A DNA stretch of 64,000 nucleotides from Rhodospirillales bacterium (GTDB taxonomy: Bacteria; Pseudomonadota; Alphaproteobacteria; ATCC43930; CGMCC-115725): contig DAHUYF010000087.1 of NCBI GenBank assembly GCA_027315365.1, positions 1-64,000 on the forward strand. The letters are read 5' to 3'. The notes beneath the pieces were generated by a model. That model did not search any database. It had not been told where the DNA came from and saw only the letters and a list, made by a program, of their open reading frames with translations. Positions 1 through 9,479 of the stretch are shown here, one piece after another; position 1 is the stretch's first letter; each line of letters opens with the position of its first letter. The position numbers and the translations under genes were made by a program.

Positions 1-488
1 TGGGGCTGCTGCGTCCGGGCGTGCCGCGCCGGCTGGCGGCGGCGGCGGCGCTGCTGCTCGCCTTCCTGGTGCCGGCGACGCTCGCCGCGCCGCCGCCGCC
101 CGCGGCGGGCGATGCGTTCTGGCGCGGCTTCGACCGCGCCGCCATCGACCGGCTGGTGGGCCGGGGGCAGGTCGTGTTCGTCGACGTCACTGCCGATTGG
201 TGCATCACCTGCAAGGTGAACAAGGAACTGGTGATCGATCAGTCGGCGGTGCGCCACCGCCTCGAGCAGCCGGACGTCACCGCCATGCGCGCCGACTGGA
301 CGCGGCCGAGCGCGGCGATCGCCGACTATCTGCGCAGCTTCGGCCGCTACGGGATTCCCTTCAATGCGGTCTACGGGCCTGGCCTGCCGCAGGGCCGGGC
401 ACTGCCGGAGATCCTCACCCCCGAGCAGGTGCTGCAGGCGCTGGCCGATGCTGCGGGTCCTGGCAGGCTCGCGGAATCGCCCCGGTAA
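1..488 (+). CDS. C-terminal part of DsbD/ScsB-like protein-disulfide reductase (5' truncated by window)
   Basis: Only the end of the gene lies in the window; the reading frame is open from base 3 without a stop. It shows a hydrophobic helix (LLLAFLVPATLA), which would be the last membrane segment, followed by a periplasmic thioredoxin-like domain with a WCITCK redox motif preceded by VFVDVTADW. This matches the C-terminal domain of DsbD-family thiol:disulfide interchange proteins, which pass electrons from the cytoplasm to periplasmic substrates. The cis-proline loop follows (RYGIPFNAVYGP). An internal GTG at 21 could be misread as a start, but the hydrophobic helix makes most sense as the end of a polytopic protein. 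Which DsbD subfamily it belongs to cannot be told without the N-terminus. Confidence 0.85.
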   Translation, partial: GLLRPGVPRRLAAAAALLLAFLVPATLAAPPPPAAGDAFWRGFDRAAIDRLVGRGQVVFVDVTADWCITCKVNKELVIDQSAVRHRLEQPDVTAMRADWTRPSAAIADYLRSFGRYGIPFNAVYGPGLPQGRALPEILTPEQVLQALADAAGPGRLAESPR

Positions 489-603
489 ACTTGCCGGGAG
501 CGCCGGCGGGCGGGAGTGATTTCCGCGTGCCGACCGTCTATGGTGAGCGCCTCATGGACGTGCCCATGGCCAGATTGCGAAAAACGACAGAAGGGGAAAG
601 GCA

Positions 604-1086
604 ATGACCATCAAGGTTGGCGAAAAGGTCCCGGCGGTGAAGCTCAAGCAGATGACCCCGGAAGGCATGAAGGACGTCGATACCGGCGAATTCTTCAAGG
701 GCAAGAAGGTGGTGCTGTTCGCGCTGCCCGGCGCGTTCACCCCGACCTGCTCGGCCAAGCACCTGCCGGGCTTCGTCGAGAAGGCGGCCGAGCTCCGCTC
801 GAAGGGCGTCGACGCCGTCGCCTGCCTCTCGGTCAACGACGCCTTCGTCATGAACGCCTGGGGTAAGCAGCAAAACGCCGACGGCAAGGTGCAGATGCTC
901 GCGGACGGCAACGGCGATTTTACCCGCGCCGTCGGCCTCGAGATGGACGGCAGCGGCTACGGCCTCGGCCAGCGCTCGCAGCGCTATGCCATGATCGTGC
1001 AGGACGGCGTGGTCAAGGCGCTCAACGTCGAGAAGCCCGGCGCCTTCGAGGTGTCGAGCGTCGAGGCGGTTCTCAAGGCGCTTTAG
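604..1086 (+). CDS. Peroxiredoxin, Prx5/AhpE-like (redoxin family)
   Basis: A 160-residue cytosolic protein of the Prx5 class, which reduces hydrogen peroxide and alkyl hydroperoxides with thiol reductants. The active-site motif PGAFTPTCS places the peroxidatic cysteine at residue 49, with the family's Pro and Thr at positions 42 and 46-48. Length and the C-terminal pattern (GQRSQRYAMIVQDGVV) fit the 155-165 residue family. A strong ribosome site (AGGGGAAAGG) lies just before the ATG. It sits 115 bases after the DsbD-like gene, so both neighbours handle thiol redox, but the gap suggests it may have its own promoter. Two hairpins follow the stop codon. Confidence 0.95.
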   Translation: MTIKVGEKVPAVKLKQMTPEGMKDVDTGEFFKGKKVVLFALPGAFTPTCSAKHLPGFVEKAAELRSKGVDAVACLSVNDAFVMNAWGKQQNADGKVQMLADGNGDFTRAVGLEMDGSGYGLGQRSQRYAMIVQDGVVKALNVEKPGAFEVSSVEAVLKAL

Positions 1087-1123
1087 GCAAACGCGCCTGG
1101 CGCGTTCGTCCGCGGCGGCGCCA

Positions 1124-1195
1124 GCGATTGCGCAGCAATCGCGAGAGCCGCACAGTGTGGATCAGCCAAACGGCCGCTCCTCCGGAGCGGCCGTT
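1124..1195. terminator. Two hairpins between convergent genes, probable bidirectional terminator
   Basis: Hairpin one is an 8-bp perfect stem at 1124-1131 and 1135-1142 (loop GCA). Hairpin two is a 12-bp perfect stem at 1169-1180 and 1184-1195 (loop TCC), followed on the minus strand by TTT. They lie between the end of the peroxiredoxin gene and the end of rnhA, where a terminator serving both directions is expected. The U-tracts are short, so termination efficiency is uncertain. Confidence 0.6.
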
Positions 1196-1202
1196 GCGTT
1201 GC

Positions 1203-1721
1203 TCACCGCCGCTTCTTCCGCTTGGGCGCGGTCGCCGGTTCGGCGTCGAGCGCGGCGGCGTCGCGCGCCTGGGCGATGGCAAGGCGGGCGAGCGCATCGG
1301 CGCGCTCGTTTTCGGGATGGCCGGAATGGCCGCGGATCCAGAACCATTCGACCTTGTGCAGCTTCATCGCCGCCTCCAGGCGCACCCAGAGGTCGATGTT
1401 CTTGACCGGTTTCTTGTCGGCGGTCTTCCAGCCGCGCGCCTTCCAGGCATGGATGAAGCGAGTGATGCCGTCGCGCAGGTACTGGCTGTCGGTGTGGACA
1501 TGCGCCGTGCTCGGCCGCTTCAGCGCCTCGAGCGCGGCGATCGCTGCCATCATCTCCATGCGGTTGTTGGTGGTCGGACTCTCCGCTCCCATCAGCTCGC
1601 GCTCATGCGCACCGTAGCGCAGGATGGCCCCCCAGCCGCCGGGACCGGGGTTGCCGCTGCAGGCGCCGTCGGTGAAGATCTCGACGATTCGCCGCGCCGG
1701 CGGGTCCTCGGTCCCGCTCAC
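1203..1721 (-). CDS. rnhA: Ribonuclease HI
   Basis: A 172-residue enzyme that cuts RNA in RNA-DNA hybrids, removing primers and R-loops. The N-terminal strand carries [17 protein letters not shown], followed by the glutamate in [10 protein letters not shown], the aspartate in [10 protein letters not shown] and the final aspartate in NERADALAR; these are the four metal-binding acidic residues of the family. The basic Trp-rich handle region is present ([19 protein letters not shown]). The GTG start overlaps the thrB stop in a GTGA arrangement, which decides the start against a longer open frame and implies translational coupling. The lysine/arginine-rich tail after residue 155 is a modest extension. 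Confidence 0.95.
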   Translation of the reverse strand: MSGTEDPPARRIVEIFTDGACSGNPGPGGWGAILRYGAHERELMGAESPTTNNRMEMMAAIAALEALKRPSTAHVHTDSQYLRDGITRFIHAWKARGWKTADKKPVKNIDLWVRLEAAMKLHKVEWFWIRGHSGHPENERADALARLAIAQARDAAALDAEPATAPKRKKRR

Positions 1722-2683
1722 GCGTCGAGCCCGTAGGCCGAGGGCTGCGTGACGCTGCGGTGAAAGCGCAGCTTCTGCAGGTATTCGAGCGGATCCTTCG
1801 GCCGCACGAAAGCGCCCGAGGGATGGTTCAGCCAATCGTAGAGCCGGGTCAGCAGGAAGCGCAGCGCGCTGCCGCGGGCGAGCAGCGGCAGTGCGGCGAA
1901 CTCGTCGGCGGAAAGCGGCCGCACCGCGCGGTAGTTCGCCAGCATCAGGCGCGCCTTGGTGACGTTGAAGCTGCCGTCGGTCTCGAAGCACCAGGCGTTG
2001 AGGCAGATGGCGAGGTCGTAGGCCAGAAAATCGGTGCAGGCGAAATAGAAGTCGATCAGTCCCGAGACCGCTTCGTGGCGGAAGAACACGTTGTCGGGAA
2101 AAAGGTCGGCATGGATGACGCCGCTCGGCAGGTCGCGCGGCCAGCAGCGTTCGAGCGCGTCGATCTCGGTGCCGAGTTCCTCGGCGAGGCCGGGTCGCAC
2201 CTCATGCGCGCGCGCGCGGCAGGCCTCGAACAGGCCGCGCCAGCCGGCGACTGAGAGATTGTTGTCGCGGCGCAGCGCGAAGGCGGCGCCGGCGAGATGG
2301 AGCTTCGCCAGCGCATCCCCGACGCCGGCGCAATGGACGGGAAGGATGCGGCGCGGCCACATGCCGTCGAGGAAGCTGACCAGCGCCGCCGGGCGGCCGC
2401 AGAGCCGCCTGAGCGCCACCCCGTCCTTCGCCTTCACCGGCGTCGGGCAGGCGATGCCGTGCGCCGCCAGATGCTCCATGAGCGCGATGAAGAAGGGCAG
2501 ATCGGCGGGCGCGACGCGCTTCTCGTAGAGCGTCAGGATGTAGCTGCCGGCCTCGGTGCGCAGCAGGAAATTCGAGTTCTCGACACCTTCGGCGATGCCC
2601 TTGCACGAGACGACCTCGCCGATCGCGTAATCGGCGATGAAGGCGCGCAGCTCCTCGTCGGGCACGTCGGTGTAGACCGCCAT
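1718..2683 (-). CDS. thrB: Homoserine kinase (APH-fold type)
   Basis: A 321-residue kinase of the aminoglycoside phosphotransferase fold, the ThrB form found in alphaproteobacteria, phosphorylating homoserine in threonine synthesis. Visible signatures are the N-terminal [13 protein letters not shown] glycine loop, the catalytic [11 protein letters not shown] motif and the metal-binding [16 protein letters not shown] segment. Length is typical. It lies between ispH, ending 17 bases upstream, and rnhA, whose start overlaps its stop; the ispH-thrB-rnhA order recurs in alphaproteobacteria. No threonine leader peptide or attenuator is visible. Confidence 0.95.
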   Translation of the reverse strand: MAVYTDVPDEELRAFIADYAIGEVVSCKGIAEGVENSNFLLRTEAGSYILTLYEKRVAPADLPFFIALMEHLAAHGIACPTPVKAKDGVALRRLCGRPAALVSFLDGMWPRRILPVHCAGVGDALAKLHLAGAAFALRRDNNLSVAGWRGLFEACRARAHEVRPGLAEELGTEIDALERCWPRDLPSGVIHADLFPDNVFFRHEAVSGLIDFYFACTDFLAYDLAICLNAWCFETDGSFNVTKARLMLANYRAVRPLSADEFAALPLLARGSALRFLLTRLYDWLNHPSGAFVRPKDPLEYLQKLRFHRSVTQPSAYGLDA

Positions 2684-2700
2684 GGCCGCTCAGACGCTCC

Positions 2701-3648
2701 TCACTGCAGCGGCCGCGGCAGGTTGAAGCGCACTTCCTCGCGTGCGACGGCGACCTCCTCGATCGCCACCTCGTAGTGGCGCCGGCAGGCGTCGACCACC
2801 TCCTCGACCAGCGCCTCCGGTGCCGAGGCGCCGGCGGTCAGTCCCAGGCACTCGGCACCCGACAGGAACGCCCAATTGATGTCGCAGGCGCGGCCGATCA
2901 GCGCCGAGCGGTGGCAGCCGCTTTGCCGCGCCACCTCGACCAGCCGGAGCGAGTTCGAGGAGTTGGGCGCGCCGACCACCAGCAGCCGGTCGGCGCGCTG
3001 GGCGATCGCCTTCACCGCCTGCTGCCGGTTGGTGGTGGCATAGCAGATGTCGTCGTGCTTCGGCTCGTGGATGTTCGGGAAGCGCGCCCTGAGCGCGGCG
3101 ACGACGCAGCGCGCGTCGTCGATCGAGAGCGTCGTCTGCGTGACATAGGCGAGCTCTGCCGCCGCGTCGAGCGCGAGCCGCGCCACGTCCTCCGCCGTCT
3201 CGACCAGCAGCACCGCGTTCGGCGGGAGCTGCCCCATCGTGCCGACGACCTCGGGATGGCCGGCATGGCCGATGAGGATGATGCGGCGTCCGAGCGCGAA
3301 ATGACGCTCGGCCTCGCGATGCACCTTGCCCACCAGCGGGCAGGTGGCGTCGAGCCGGACGAGATGCCGGCGCGCGGCGGCGTCGGCCACCGCCTTGGGC
3401 ACGCCATGGGCCGAGAACACCACGGCGGCGCCTTCGGGCACGTCGTCGATCTCCTCGACGAAAATCGCGCCCTTGCGCTGCAGCGCCGCGACGACGAAGC
3501 GGTTGTGGACGATCTCGCGGCGGACATAGATCGGGGCGCCGAAGCGCTCGAGGCCGCGCTCGACGATCTGCACCGCGCGCTCGACGCCGGCGCAGAAGCC
3601 GCGCGGACCAGCGAGCAGGATGGTCAGCGGCGCTTTGGTCATCGTCAT
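2701..3648 (-). CDS. ispH: 4-hydroxy-3-methylbut-2-enyl diphosphate reductase
   Basis: A 315-residue iron-sulfur enzyme for the last step of the MEP isoprenoid pathway, making IPP and DMAPP from HMBPP. The three cluster cysteines are present: C19 in GPRGFCAGV, C103 in DATCPLVGKVH and C202 in DDICYATTNRQ. Further signatures are the substrate-binding HGVPK and the TQTTLS and NSSNSLRL loops. The protein starts MTMTK; a second ATG six bases downstream (3642) is an equally possible start. It is the first gene of a leftward run with thrB and rnhA and faces away from the CDGSH gene, so the 161 bases between them should hold both promoters. Confidence 0.96.
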   Translation of the reverse strand: MTMTKAPLTILLAGPRGFCAGVERAVQIVERGLERFGAPIYVRREIVHNRFVVAALQRKGAIFVEEIDDVPEGAAVVFSAHGVPKAVADAAARRHLVRLDATCPLVGKVHREAERHFALGRRIILIGHAGHPEVVGTMGQLPPNAVLLVETAEDVARLALDAAAELAYVTQTTLSIDDARCVVAALRARFPNIHEPKHDDICYATTNRQQAVKAIAQRADRLLVVGAPNSSNSLRLVEVARQSGCHRSALIGRACDINWAFLSGAECLGLTAGASAPEALVEEVVDACRRHYEVAIEEVAVAREEVRFNLPRPLQ

Positions 3649-3809
3649 GTCCCTTGCGAAGCCGGACGGGTCCGGGACTCCTGGCGTCCCGGAACCCTTG
3701 TGCGGCGCTCGGCGGTCGAATAGAGTTCAGCGCGCTTCGAGCCTGCGGCGGCCGTCCGGCGTCGATGGGGGGCACGTTAGTACACCGAGGATGCGGGGGG
3801 AAGAGGGGG

Positions 3810-4049
3810 ATGAGCGGACCACGGGCGGCGCGCGAGAGCCCTTATGTCCTGGCTGCCGAGGCTGGGCGTGAGTACTGGTGGTGCGCCTGCGGCTTGAGCC
3901 GGTCGCAACCGCTGTGCGACGGCTCGCATCGCGGCAGCGGCGTGACGCCGGTGTCGTTCACCGCCAGCGCCGACGGCGACCTCTGGCTGTGCGGCTGCAA
4001 GCGTACCGCTGCCAAACCTTTCTGCGACGGCTCGCACAACCTCGCGTGA
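3810..4049 (+). CDS. CDGSH iron-sulfur domain protein (tandem motif)
   Basis: A 79-residue protein with two CDGSH-type 2Fe-2S binding motifs: CACGLSRSQPLCDGSH and CGCKRTAAKPFCDGSH. Each has the C-x-C-x(7-9)-C-x3-H ligand set of the mitoNEET family. Tandem-motif bacterial members are short cytosolic proteins thought to carry electrons or clusters; the exact partner is unknown. The ATG follows a purine-rich ribosome site (AAGAGGGGG) directly, which supports this start over a longer upstream frame. Its stop overlaps the next gene's ATG as TGATG, so the two are probably co-translated. Confidence 0.92.
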   Translation: MSGPRAARESPYVLAAEAGREYWWCACGLSRSQPLCDGSHRGSGVTPVSFTASADGDLWLCGCKRTAAKPFCDGSHNLA

Positions 4050-4579
4050 TGCGGACGCACCGGTTCAGCATTATCCCGCTCTGCCTGCTCGCGCTCGCCG
4101 CCGCGGGCTGCGCCAGCGGCGGCAAGTCGGTCGGCAAGCTCACCTGCCCGACCGCCTTCATCGCGCCCCACCTCGACCGCTACGTCGTCCTGCGCCAGGG
4201 CGCCGCCTCCGCCGCCAATCCCAACGACATCGCGTTCGGCGTCAAGCTCGCCGACGTTCGGTCGAACTGCCGCCACGAGCCCTCCGGCGTGCGCGTCACC
4301 ACGCTGCTCACCTTCGTCGTGGCGCGCAACGATCCCAGTCTCCAGCACGGCGATTTCACCTACTTCGTCGCCGTGGCCGACGGGCAGGAGAACGTCCTGG
4401 CGAAGCAGAACTTCGCGCTGCGCGTCAACTTCGCGGCGCGGCAGAAAGAAGTGAGGGTGAGCGAGGAGATCACCGAGCATCTGCCGGTGAAGGACGTCTC
4501 CGTCGTCGGCACCTACGGGGTGGTCGTCGGCTTGCAGATCAGCCAGGAACAGCTCGACCTCAACCGCAAGCGCTCATAG
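4049..4579 (+). CDS. Predicted lipoprotein of unknown function
   Basis: A 176-residue protein beginning with a basic N-terminus, a hydrophobic stretch and the lipobox LAAAGC, so it should be lipid-anchored at cysteine 21 or so. The rest is beta-rich and mature-domain-like (TTLLTFVVARND, TYFVAVADGQENVLAKQNF), reminiscent of exported proteins of about 160-180 residues seen in alphaproteobacteria, but I do not recognise a named family. The ATG overlaps the stop of the CDGSH gene. It ends 15 bases before the gcv promoter, so it is not part of the riboswitch-controlled unit. Confidence 0.85.
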   Translation: MRTHRFSIIPLCLLALAAAGCASGGKSVGKLTCPTAFIAPHLDRYVVLRQGAASAANPNDIAFGVKLADVRSNCRHEPSGVRVTTLLTFVVARNDPSLQHGDFTYFVAVADGQENVLAKQNFALRVNFAARQKEVRVSEEITEHLPVKDVSVVGTYGVVVGLQISQEQLDLNRKRS

Positions 4580-4594
4580 GCGCGGCCGCCGCGC

Positions 4595-4623
4595 TTGTTC
4601 GCGAGCGGGATAAGGGCTAAGGT
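4595..4623 (+). promoter_or_regulatory. Predicted sigma70-type promoter of the gcv operon
   Basis: TTGTTC at 4595-4600 and TAAGGT at 4618-4623 are separated by exactly 17 bases and lie just upstream of the glycine riboswitch. A start site near 4630 would put the whole aptamer pair in the leader. The -10 match is moderate. Confidence 0.45.
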
Positions 4624-4639
4624 AATACCCTGCCGTCGC

Positions 4640-4840
4640 ACCCCGATGGGAGAGACCGGGACACGTCCCGGCGCCGAAGGAGCAACCGCCCCGGAAACTC
4701 TCAGGCAAAAGGACCGTTGGGGGAAGGGCACTCTGGAAAGCAGGCGCGCGCGCCTTTCGCGCTCGCCTCACCGACGAGGTAACCCGGCCGCCTTCCGAGC
4801 GTCCGGTGAATCTTTCAGGTCCTGGGACAGAGGGGGCGTC
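4640..4840 (+). promoter_or_regulatory. Tandem glycine riboswitch
   Basis: Two glycine aptamers in series precede gcvT. Aptamer 1 (about 4644-4742) has the conserved GCCGAAGGAGCAA segment, AACTCTCAGGCAAAAGGACCG and ACTCTGGAAAGC. Aptamer 2 (about 4766-4834) has ACCGACGAGGTAA, AATCTTTCAGG and GGGACAGAGG. The short linker and the order match the class that switches on glycine cleavage genes when glycine is high. After aptamer 2, a stem pairs about 4835-4841 (GGCGTCG) with 4861-4867 (CGACGCC), close before the GAGG ribosome site; this may be the expression platform, although no long U-tract follows. Confidence 0.93.
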
Positions 4841-4884
4841 GGTCGCAGGCGAGCGGCCGGCGACGCCTGTTGTCCCGAGGATCG

Positions 4885-5988
4885 ATGGTCGAGAATCCGC
4901 TTCAGCGCACGCCGCTTCACCGGCTTCACGTCAGCCTCGGTGCCAAGATGGTGCCGTTCGCGGGCTATGACATGCCGGTGCAGTACCCCTCCGGCATCAT
5001 GGCGGAGCATCTCCACACCCGTGCCCGGGCGGGGCTGTTCGATGTCTCGCATATGGGCCAGGCGCGCCTGGTTGGCGCCGGCGCGGCCGAGGCGCTGGAG
5101 CGGCTGGTGCCCGGCGACATCAAGGGGCTGGCGCCGGGGCGGATGCGCTACACGCTTTTCACCAACGACCGCGGCGGCATCCTCGACGACCTCATGGTGA
5201 CGCAAGCGGACGATCACCTGTTCCTGGTCGTCAACGCCGCGTGCAAGGCGCAGGACTTCGCGCATCTCCAGCGCCATCTCGGAGCCGCAGCGATGACGCC
5301 GCTGGCGGATCGCGCGCTGCTGGCGCTGCAGGGGCCCGCGGCGGCAGCGGTGCTGGCGCGGCTCGCGCCGGGCGCTCCGGGGCTCGCCTTCATGAGCGGC
5401 GCCGCGCTGGCGGTGGACGGGGTCGCCTGCTTTGTCACCCGCTCCGGCTATACCGGCGAGGATGGGTTCGAGTTGTCGGTGCCGGCGGACGCGGCCGAGC
5501 GCTTGGCGCGGCGGCTGCTCGCCGAGCCCGAGGTCATGCCGGTCGGGCTCGGCGCGCGCGACTCGCTGCGGCTCGAAGCCGGACTCTGCCTCTACGGCCA
5601 CGACATCGACGAGACCACGACCGTCGTCGAAGCCGATCTCGCCTGGGCGATCCAGAAGCGCCGGCGCGCCGAAGGCGGCTTTCCCGGCGCCGCGGCGATC
5701 GCCCGCGAGCTGGCCGCGGGCGCGGCGCGCAAGCGCGTCGGCATCCGGCCCGAAGGTCGCGCCCCGGCGCGCGAGGGCACCGAGATCACCGACGACACCG
5801 GCGCAACCGTCGGCCGCATCACCAGCGGCGGCTTCGGCCCCTCGGCCGACGGGCCGGTCGCCATGGGCTATGTCGCGGCCTCGCGGGCCGCACTCGGCAG
5901 CGCGCTCAAGCTTATGGTGCGCGGCACGCCCCGGCCGGCGCGCATCGCGCCGCTGCCTTTCGTCCCCCACCGCTATCACCGTGGCTGA
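4885..5988 (+). CDS. gcvT: Glycine cleavage system T protein (aminomethyltransferase)
   Basis: A 367-residue folate-dependent aminomethyltransferase that takes the aminomethyl group from lipoyl-GcvH and releases ammonia, forming methylene-THF. The N-terminal folate-domain signatures are present ([23 protein letters not shown]), as are [13 protein letters not shown] and [20 protein letters not shown] of the aminomethyltransferase fold, then the C-terminal barrel ([12 protein letters not shown]). An upstream in-frame TTG at 4870 exists, but the ATG at 4885 is preceded by CGAGG and gives the usual N-terminus. It is the first gene behind the glycine riboswitch and is followed by gcvH after 21 bases. 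Confidence 0.97.
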   Translation: MVENPLQRTPLHRLHVSLGAKMVPFAGYDMPVQYPSGIMAEHLHTRARAGLFDVSHMGQARLVGAGAAEALERLVPGDIKGLAPGRMRYTLFTNDRGGILDDLMVTQADDHLFLVVNAACKAQDFAHLQRHLGAAAMTPLADRALLALQGPAAAAVLARLAPGAPGLAFMSGAALAVDGVACFVTRSGYTGEDGFELSVPADAAERLARRLLAEPEVMPVGLGARDSLRLEAGLCLYGHDIDETTTVVEADLAWAIQKRRRAEGGFPGAAAIARELAAGAARKRVGIRPEGRAPAREGTEITDDTGATVGRITSGGFGPSADGPVAMGYVAASRAALGSALKLMVRGTPRPARIAPLPFVPHRYHRG

Positions 5989-6009
5989 GCCGCGGTTGCG
6001 AGGAGCGCC

Positions 6010-6387
6010 ATGAGCACCATCAAGTACACCAGGGATCACGAATGGATTCGGATCGAGGGCGATGTCGCCGTGATCGGCATCACCGACTACGCCCAGAGCC
6101 AGCTTGGCGACGTCGTCTATGTCGAGCTGCCCGAACTCGGCCGCCGCGTCGAGCAGGGCAAGGAAGCGGCGGTGGTCGAATCGGTGAAGGCGGCGAGCGA
6201 GGTCTACGCGCCGATCTCGGGCGAGGTGATCGCGGTCAACGACGCGCTGTCGGGCGAACCCGGCAAGATCAACGGCGATCCCCAGGGCGAGGGCTGGTTC
6301 CTCAAGCTGCGCATCGCCAATCCCAAGGAACTCGACGGGCTGATGGACGCCAAGGCCTACGCCGCCTTCGTCGAGGACCTGCACTGA
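6010..6387 (+). CDS. gcvH: Glycine cleavage system H protein (lipoyl carrier)
   Basis: A 125-residue lipoyl carrier that shuttles the aminomethyl group between the P, T and L proteins. The lipoylation site is lysine 60 in [12 protein letters not shown], and the strand patterns ([35 protein letters not shown]) are those of GcvH. Length is standard. Its TGA overlaps the ATG of the P-protein subunit 1 gene. The L protein (lpd) is not in the window and is presumably shared with 2-oxoacid dehydrogenases. Confidence 0.97.
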   Translation: MSTIKYTRDHEWIRIEGDVAVIGITDYAQSQLGDVVYVELPELGRRVEQGKEAAVVESVKAASEVYAPISGEVIAVNDALSGEPGKINGDPQGEGWFLKLRIANPKELDGLMDAKAYAAFVEDLH

Positions 6388-7733
6388 TGCGCTATCTGCC
6401 GCTGACCGACGAGGACCGCGGCGCCATGCTGGCGGCGATCGGCGCGGAGAGCGTCGCGGCGCTGTTTCGCGACGTGCCGCGCGCGGCGGCGCTGGAGCGA
6501 CCGCTCGATCTGCCGCTCGCCCTGGGCGAGATCGAGGTCGAGCGCGCGCTGGCGCGCATGGCGGCGCGCAATCTGCCGGCATCGGCGGTGCCGAGCTTCC
6601 TCGGCTGCGGCTCCTATCGGCACCACGTGCCGGCGGCGGTCGACCACCTCATCCAGCGCGGCGAGTTCCTGACTTCCTACACGCCCTACCAGCCCGAAGT
6701 GTCGCAAGGCACCCTGCAGTCGATGTTCGAGTTCCAGACGCAGGTGGCGCTGATCACCGGCATGGAGGTGGCCAACGCCTCGATGTATGACGGCGCGACC
6801 GCCTGCGCCGAGGCGGTGATGATGGCCAATCGCCTGACGCGCCGGCACCAGGCGATCCTCGCCGGCGACCTCCATCCGCATTACCGCGAGACGACACAAA
6901 CCTATGCGCGGTTCGGCGGCTTCGCCATCGACGCGCGCGCTCCCGATCCGCTGGCGGCCGAGGGTCTCGGCGCGCTGGTCGGGAGCGACACGTCCTGCGT
7001 CGTGGTGCAGAATCCCGGCTGCTTCGGCCAGGTGCACGACCTCTGCACGCTTGCCGAGGCATGCCATCGCGCCGGCGCGCTCCTCGTCGTCGTCGTCACC
7101 GAGGCGGTGTCGCTGGGGCTGGTCAGGCCGCCCGGCGAGATGGGCGCCGACATCGTCGCGGGCGAGGGCCAGTCGCTGGGCAATGCGCCCGCCTTCGGCG
7201 GCCCGCATCTCGGCCTCTTCGCGGCGCGCGAGAAGTTCGTGCGCCAGATGCCGGGCCGGCTGGTCGGCGAGACCGTCGACGCGGCGGGCCGACGCGGCTT
7301 CGTGCTGACGCTCTCGACGCGCGAGCAGCATATCCGCCGCGAAAAGGCGACGAGCAACATCTGCACCAATTCCGGCCTGTGCGCCCTGGCCTTCACCATC
7401 CACATGGCGCTGCTGGGCGAAGCGGGGTTCACGCGGCTCGCCCGGATCAACCACGCCCACGCGGCGGCGCTCGCCGACCGGCTGGCGGGCTTGCCCGGGG
7501 TGCGGCTGCTGACGCAGCGCTTCTTCAACGAGTTCACGCTGCGCCTGCCGCGACCAGCGGCGCCGGTGGTCGAAGCGCTCGCCGGGCGCGGGGTGCTTGC
7601 CGGCGTGCCGGCCAGCCGGCTGTGGCCGGGCCGGAAGGAACTCGCCGACCTGCTGATCATCGCTGCCACCGAGACCAACACCGAGGACGACATGGCCGCA
7701 TTGACCGAGGGCTTGCGCGAGGCGCTGCGATGA
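6387..7733 (+). CDS. gcvPA: Glycine dehydrogenase (decarboxylating) subunit 1
   Basis: A 448-residue first half of the split P protein, corresponding to the N-terminal domain of fused GcvP. Typical segments are [31 protein letters not shown], the glycine-binding [11 protein letters not shown] and [19 protein letters not shown]. It forms an (alpha beta)2 enzyme with subunit 2, decarboxylating glycine and transferring the aminomethyl group to lipoyl-GcvH. The start overlaps the gcvH stop as TGATG, which rejects a much longer open frame running in from upstream; its own stop overlaps gcvPB. Confidence 0.97.
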   Translation: MRYLPLTDEDRGAMLAAIGAESVAALFRDVPRAAALERPLDLPLALGEIEVERALARMAARNLPASAVPSFLGCGSYRHHVPAAVDHLIQRGEFLTSYTPYQPEVSQGTLQSMFEFQTQVALITGMEVANASMYDGATACAEAVMMANRLTRRHQAILAGDLHPHYRETTQTYARFGGFAIDARAPDPLAAEGLGALVGSDTSCVVVQNPGCFGQVHDLCTLAEACHRAGALLVVVVTEAVSLGLVRPPGEMGADIVAGEGQSLGNAPAFGGPHLGLFAAREKFVRQMPGRLVGETVDAAGRRGFVLTLSTREQHIRREKATSNICTNSGLCALAFTIHMALLGEAGFTRLARINHAHAAALADRLAGLPGVRLLTQRFFNEFTLRLPRPAAPVVEALAGRGVLAGVPASRLWPGRKELADLLIIAATETNTEDDMAALTEGLREALR

Positions 7734-9274
7734 GCCAGTGGAGTCAAGCGCTCAGCGGTTTCGCCCGCGACGCGGCGGCCGAACCTGCCATCGGCGGCAA
7801 TCGCGGGCTGCAGCTCGAGGATCCCTTGCTGTTCGAGCAGGACGCCCCCGGGCGGACCGGCGTCGACCTGCCGGAGCCGCCGGCGGCCGACCGTCTCGGG
7901 GCGCTGCGGCGCCAGGGCCCGATCGGCCTGCCCGGCCTCAGCGAGCCGCAGGTGGTGCGGCACTTCATGCGCGCCTCGCAGAAGAATTACGGCATCGATA
8001 TGGGGCTTTATCCGCTCGGCTCCTGCACCATGAAGCACAATCCGCGCCTCAACGAGAAGCTGGCGCGGCTGCCGGGCTTCGCCGACATCCATCCGCTGCA
8101 GCCGGAATCGACGGTGCAGGGGGCGCTGGAGCTGATCGACGCGCTCGCCTTCTGGCTCAAGGCGCTGACCGGCATGCCGGCGGTGGCGATGAGCCCGGCG
8201 GCGGGCGCCCATGGCGAACTCTGCGGCATGATGTGCATCGCCGCCGCGCTGGCGGCCCGCGGCGAGCGGCGCCAGCGGGTGTTGGTGCCGGAATCGGCGC
8301 ATGGCACCAACCCGGCGACGGCGGCGACCTGCGGTTTCGCCGTCGAGGCGATCCCGGCCAATGAGCGGGGCCGAATCGACCTGGTCGCGCTCAAGGCGAA
8401 GCTCGCGCCCGATGTCGCCGCGATCATGCTCACCAACCCCAACACCTGCGGCCTGTTCGAGGACGAGATCCTGGCGATCGCCGAGGCGGTGCATGCCGTG
8501 GGGGCTTATTTCTATTGCGACGGCGCCAATTTCAATGCGCTGGTGGGCCGCGTGCGGCCGGGCGATCTCGGCATCGACTGCATGCATCTCAACCTGCACA
8601 AGACTTTCTCGACGCCGCATGGCGGCGGCGGCCCGGGCTCGGGGCCGGTGGTGCTGGCGGCAAGCCTCGCCGGCTTTGCGCCGCTGCCCTGGGTGGTGCA
8701 TGGCCCGGCGGGCTTTCGCCTGATCGAGCAGGCCGAGGGGCCGGCGGCGCAGGCGATCGGCCGGATGAAGGGCTTTCACGGCCAGATGGGCATGTTCGTG
8801 CGCGCGCTCGCCTACATCATGAGCCACGGCGCCGACGGGATGCGCCAGCTCTCGGGCGATGCGGTGCTGAACGCCAACTACCTGCTGGCGCGGCTCGGGG
8901 ACGTGCTTACCGCCTCGTACCCCGGCCCCTGCATGCACGAGGTGCTGTTCGATGACCGCTTCCTGCGGGACAGCGGCGTCACCACGCTCGACTTTGCCAA
9001 GGCGCTGACCGATGAGGGCTTCCACCCGATGACCATGTACTTCCCGCTGGTCGTCCACGGCGCGCTGCTGATGGAGCCGACCGAGAGCGAGAGCAAGGCT
9101 TCGCTCGACCGCTTCATCGCCGTGGTGCGCGCGCTGGCGGCGCGGGCCAAGGCGGGCGACGCCGCCGACTTCCACGCCGCGCCGCGCTTCACGCCGCGCC
9201 GCCGGCTCGACGAGACGGCGGCGGCACGCAAGCCCGTGCTGCGCTGGCGGAAGGCGGCCGAAGCGGCGGAGTGA
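7730..9274 (+). CDS. gcvPB: Glycine dehydrogenase (decarboxylating) subunit 2
   Basis: A 514-residue second half of the split P protein. The PLP-binding lysine is K291 in [16 protein letters not shown], with the preceding [11 protein letters not shown] and CDGANFNAL motifs. Together with subunit 1 it forms the glycine decarboxylase. The ATG overlaps the gcvPA stop (ATGA). It is the last gene of the riboswitch-controlled operon; a small gene on the opposite strand ends 14 bases downstream. No frame defects are visible in any of the four gcv genes. Confidence 0.97.
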   Translation: MSQWSQALSGFARDAAAEPAIGGNRGLQLEDPLLFEQDAPGRTGVDLPEPPAADRLGALRRQGPIGLPGLSEPQVVRHFMRASQKNYGIDMGLYPLGSCTMKHNPRLNEKLARLPGFADIHPLQPESTVQGALELIDALAFWLKALTGMPAVAMSPAAGAHGELCGMMCIAAALAARGERRQRVLVPESAHGTNPATAATCGFAVEAIPANERGRIDLVALKAKLAPDVAAIMLTNPNTCGLFEDEILAIAEAVHAVGAYFYCDGANFNALVGRVRPGDLGIDCMHLNLHKTFSTPHGGGGPGSGPVVLAASLAGFAPLPWVVHGPAGFRLIEQAEGPAAQAIGRMKGFHGQMGMFVRALAYIMSHGADGMRQLSGDAVLNANYLLARLGDVLTASYPGPCMHEVLFDDRFLRDSGVTTLDFAKALTDEGFHPMTMYFPLVVHGALLMEPTESESKASLDRFIAVVRALAARAKAGDAADFHAAPRFTPRRRLDETAAARKPVLRWRKAAEAAE

Positions 9275-9288
9275 CGCGCCGGCGGCTT

Positions 9289-9450
9289 TTAGTCCCGGTC
9301 GCGCGGTTCGGCCTCGGCGATCCGCTGCCGCGCCTCGCTGATGATCTCGCGGAGATCACGCGGATCGACGCCGTCGCTCTCCATCAGCGCGTGGGTCAAG
9401 GGATCCTCGAGCATCTGAGAGAGCGGCGGCTCGCAATGAAAGTGTCCCAT
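9289..9450 (-). CDS. Small conserved-looking protein of unknown function (53 aa)
   Basis: A 53-residue protein starting MGHFHCEPPLSQMLEDPLT, followed by ALMESDGVDPRDLREII and a charged helical tail. The pattern of a short hydrophobic helix (LEDPLTHALM) before an acidic turn and a second helix resembles short alphaproteobacterial proteins that I recall only as hypotheticals, so no function is given. The start is well supported: an AGGAG ribosome site lies 8 bases before the ATG, and a TATAAT box lies about 30 bases upstream. It stands alone, converging on gcvPB. Confidence 0.7.
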   Translation of the reverse strand: MGHFHCEPPLSQMLEDPLTHALMESDGVDPRDLREIISEARQRIAEAEPRDRD

Positions 9451-9479
9451 CGTCCCGTCTCCTGTCGCTCCCCTCACGG

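Noticed and set aside
4768-6582. 604-codon open frame on the minus strand across gcvT-gcvH
   Set aside because: It is antisense to genuine gcv genes, composed of Arg/Ala/Gly low-complexity residues typical of GC-rich shadows, and has no family signature.
6902-9175. 757-codon minus-strand frame across gcvPA/gcvPB
   Set aside because: Shadow of the P-protein genes in a GC-rich codon bias; no ribosome site, no motifs.
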